Source: Candidatus Methylomirabilota bacterium | GTDB taxonomy: Bacteria; Methylomirabilota; Methylomirabilia; Methylomirabilales; Methylomirabilaceae | Length of the DNA stretch: 5,404 bases | Reading direction: 5' to 3' | Assembly: GCA_003105305.1 (NCBI GenBank) | Contig: PQAQ01000196.1 | Location: forward strand, 1,068-6,471 | Part shown: positions 4,845-5,404 of the stretch, one piece after another | Numbering within the stretch: the first letter of the stretch is position 1 | Layout of the letters: each line of letters begins with the position of its first letter | Made by a program: the position numbers and the translations under genes | Notes under the pieces: model-generated | Told to the model about the DNA's origin: nothing | Database searches by the model: none | What the model saw: the letters and a program-made list of their open reading frames with translations, nothing else

Positions 4845-5404
4845 ATGGTCAGGATCGCAATCAACGGCTTCGGACGAATCGGCCGGCTCGCGTTTCGCGC
4901 AGCGTGGGAGCAGAAGGGGGCGCTTGATCTGGTGGCCGTCAATGATCCGGCCGGCGCCCGCACCGACGCCTTGTTGCTGGAATTCGACTCGAACTACGGT
5001 TCCTTTCCCGCAAAGATCGAAAGTGACGAGGGTAGCATGCGGGTCGATGGAAAGCGGATTACGGTCTTCCGGGAGCGCGATTGGACTAAACTGGACTGGT
5101 CGGATGTCGGGGCCGACATCGTGCTGGAATGCAGCGGTCGTGGGACCACTCGGCCAGAGGCCGAAAAGCATCTCGCGGCGGGGGCGAAACGAGTGCTGAT
5201 CTCCGCCCCAGGGAAGGGTGAGGATCTGACGATTGTGCTGGGAGTCAATGAGGAGCGATACGATCCCGGGCAACACCGGATCATTTCGAACGGGTCATGC
5301 ACCACTAATTGCCTCGCGCCTGTGGCGAAGGTGCTCCTCGACGTGTTCGGGATCGAATGGGGATTCATGAGCACGGTGCACAGTTACACCAACTCCCAAG
5401 CCAT
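4845..5404 (+). CDS. gap: Glyceraldehyde-3-phosphate dehydrogenase (N-terminal 186 residues, cut by window edge)
   Basis: The gene runs off the right edge. The N-terminal NAD(P)-binding domain shows INGFGRIGR (residues 6-14) and VNDP (32-35). Asp34 is at the position usually linked to NAD preference. ECSG (95-98) follows. The catalytic domain has the active-site cysteine Cys152 in NGSCTTNCLAP and the catalytic histidine His179 in TVHSYTN. It converts glyceraldehyde-3-phosphate to 1,3-bisphosphoglycerate, reversibly; beside phosphoribulokinase, the reductive Calvin-cycle direction is plausible. ATG 4845 follows the prk stop by 3 bases and has GGAAGGA (4832-4838) at good spacing inside the end of prk, so the two are almost surely cotranscribed. 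Small departures from the usual pattern are NGSCTTN instead of NASCTTN and HSYTNSQ instead of HSYTNDQ. Neither removes a catalytic residue. Confidence 0.95.
   Translation, partial: MVRIAINGFGRIGRLAFRAAWEQKGALDLVAVNDPAGARTDALLLEFDSNYGSFPAKIESDEGSMRVDGKRITVFRERDWTKLDWSDVGADIVLECSGRGTTRPEAEKHLAAGAKRVLISAPGKGEDLTIVLGVNEERYDPGQHRIISNGSCTTNCLAPVAKVLLDVFGIEWGFMSTVHSYTNSQA

Noticed and set aside
4056..5276. A 406-codon open frame on the minus strand covering most of prk and half of gap
   Set aside because: It lies fully antisense to two genes with clear family motifs, resembles no family I recognise and has no promoter or ribosome site of note. High G+C makes such shadow frames common.

Overview
The window looks like chromosomal DNA from a G+C-rich bacterium (roughly 58-60% by eye) that handles one-carbon units with archaeal-type cofactors and also carries Calvin-cycle genes. 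It holds seven genes, two of them cut by the window edges. This combination resembles NC10 / Methylomirabilota methane oxidisers. That placement rests on gene content only and is not proven by the sequence.

Left block (1-2268, minus strand): a tight operon, read right to left, of an ATP-grasp ligase (MfnD-like), an ASKHA-fold hydantoinase/oxoprolinase-type protein (MfnF-like) and an amino-acid-kinase-family protein (MfnE-like, cut at base 1). Each junction is a 4-base stop/start overlap (GTGA, then ATGA). Together the genes point to biosynthesis of methanofuran or bacterial methylofuran, the formyl carrier that works with tetrahydromethanopterin (H4MPT).

Middle block (2316-3547): a HisA/HisF-like barrel protein runs divergently from the ligase across a gap of only 47 bases. 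It is the archaeal/H4MPT-associated relative, not ordinary histidine-pathway HisA. It converges on a 6-pyruvoyl-tetrahydropterin-synthase-family gene, with stop codons overlapping in TTAG. The latter carries a CExxHGH motif, which suggests it makes the 6-hydroxymethyl-dihydropterin precursor of folate or H4MPT.

Control region (3548-3854): about 300 bases without a convincing gene, between the pterin gene (leftward) and the kinase gene (rightward). It contains a plausible promoter for each direction, a perfect TATAAT box for the rightward gene lying inside an inverted repeat, several copies of a TATCG/CGATA motif, a perfect 7-bp hairpin and a 10-bp palindrome.

Right block (3855-5404, plus strand): a phosphoribulokinase-family gene followed after 3 bases by glyceraldehyde-3-phosphate dehydrogenase, cut at the window end. 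They look like a two-gene Calvin-cycle unit. The kinase is unusual: the Glu of the family's EGLHP motif is Gly, and both cysteines of the plant/cyanobacterial redox switch are missing.

I see no tRNA, rRNA, CRISPR array, insertion sequence or phage gene. The most interesting items are the altered phosphoribulokinase, the dual-type pterin enzyme, the HisA-like protein of unknown function and the repeated motif in the control region.
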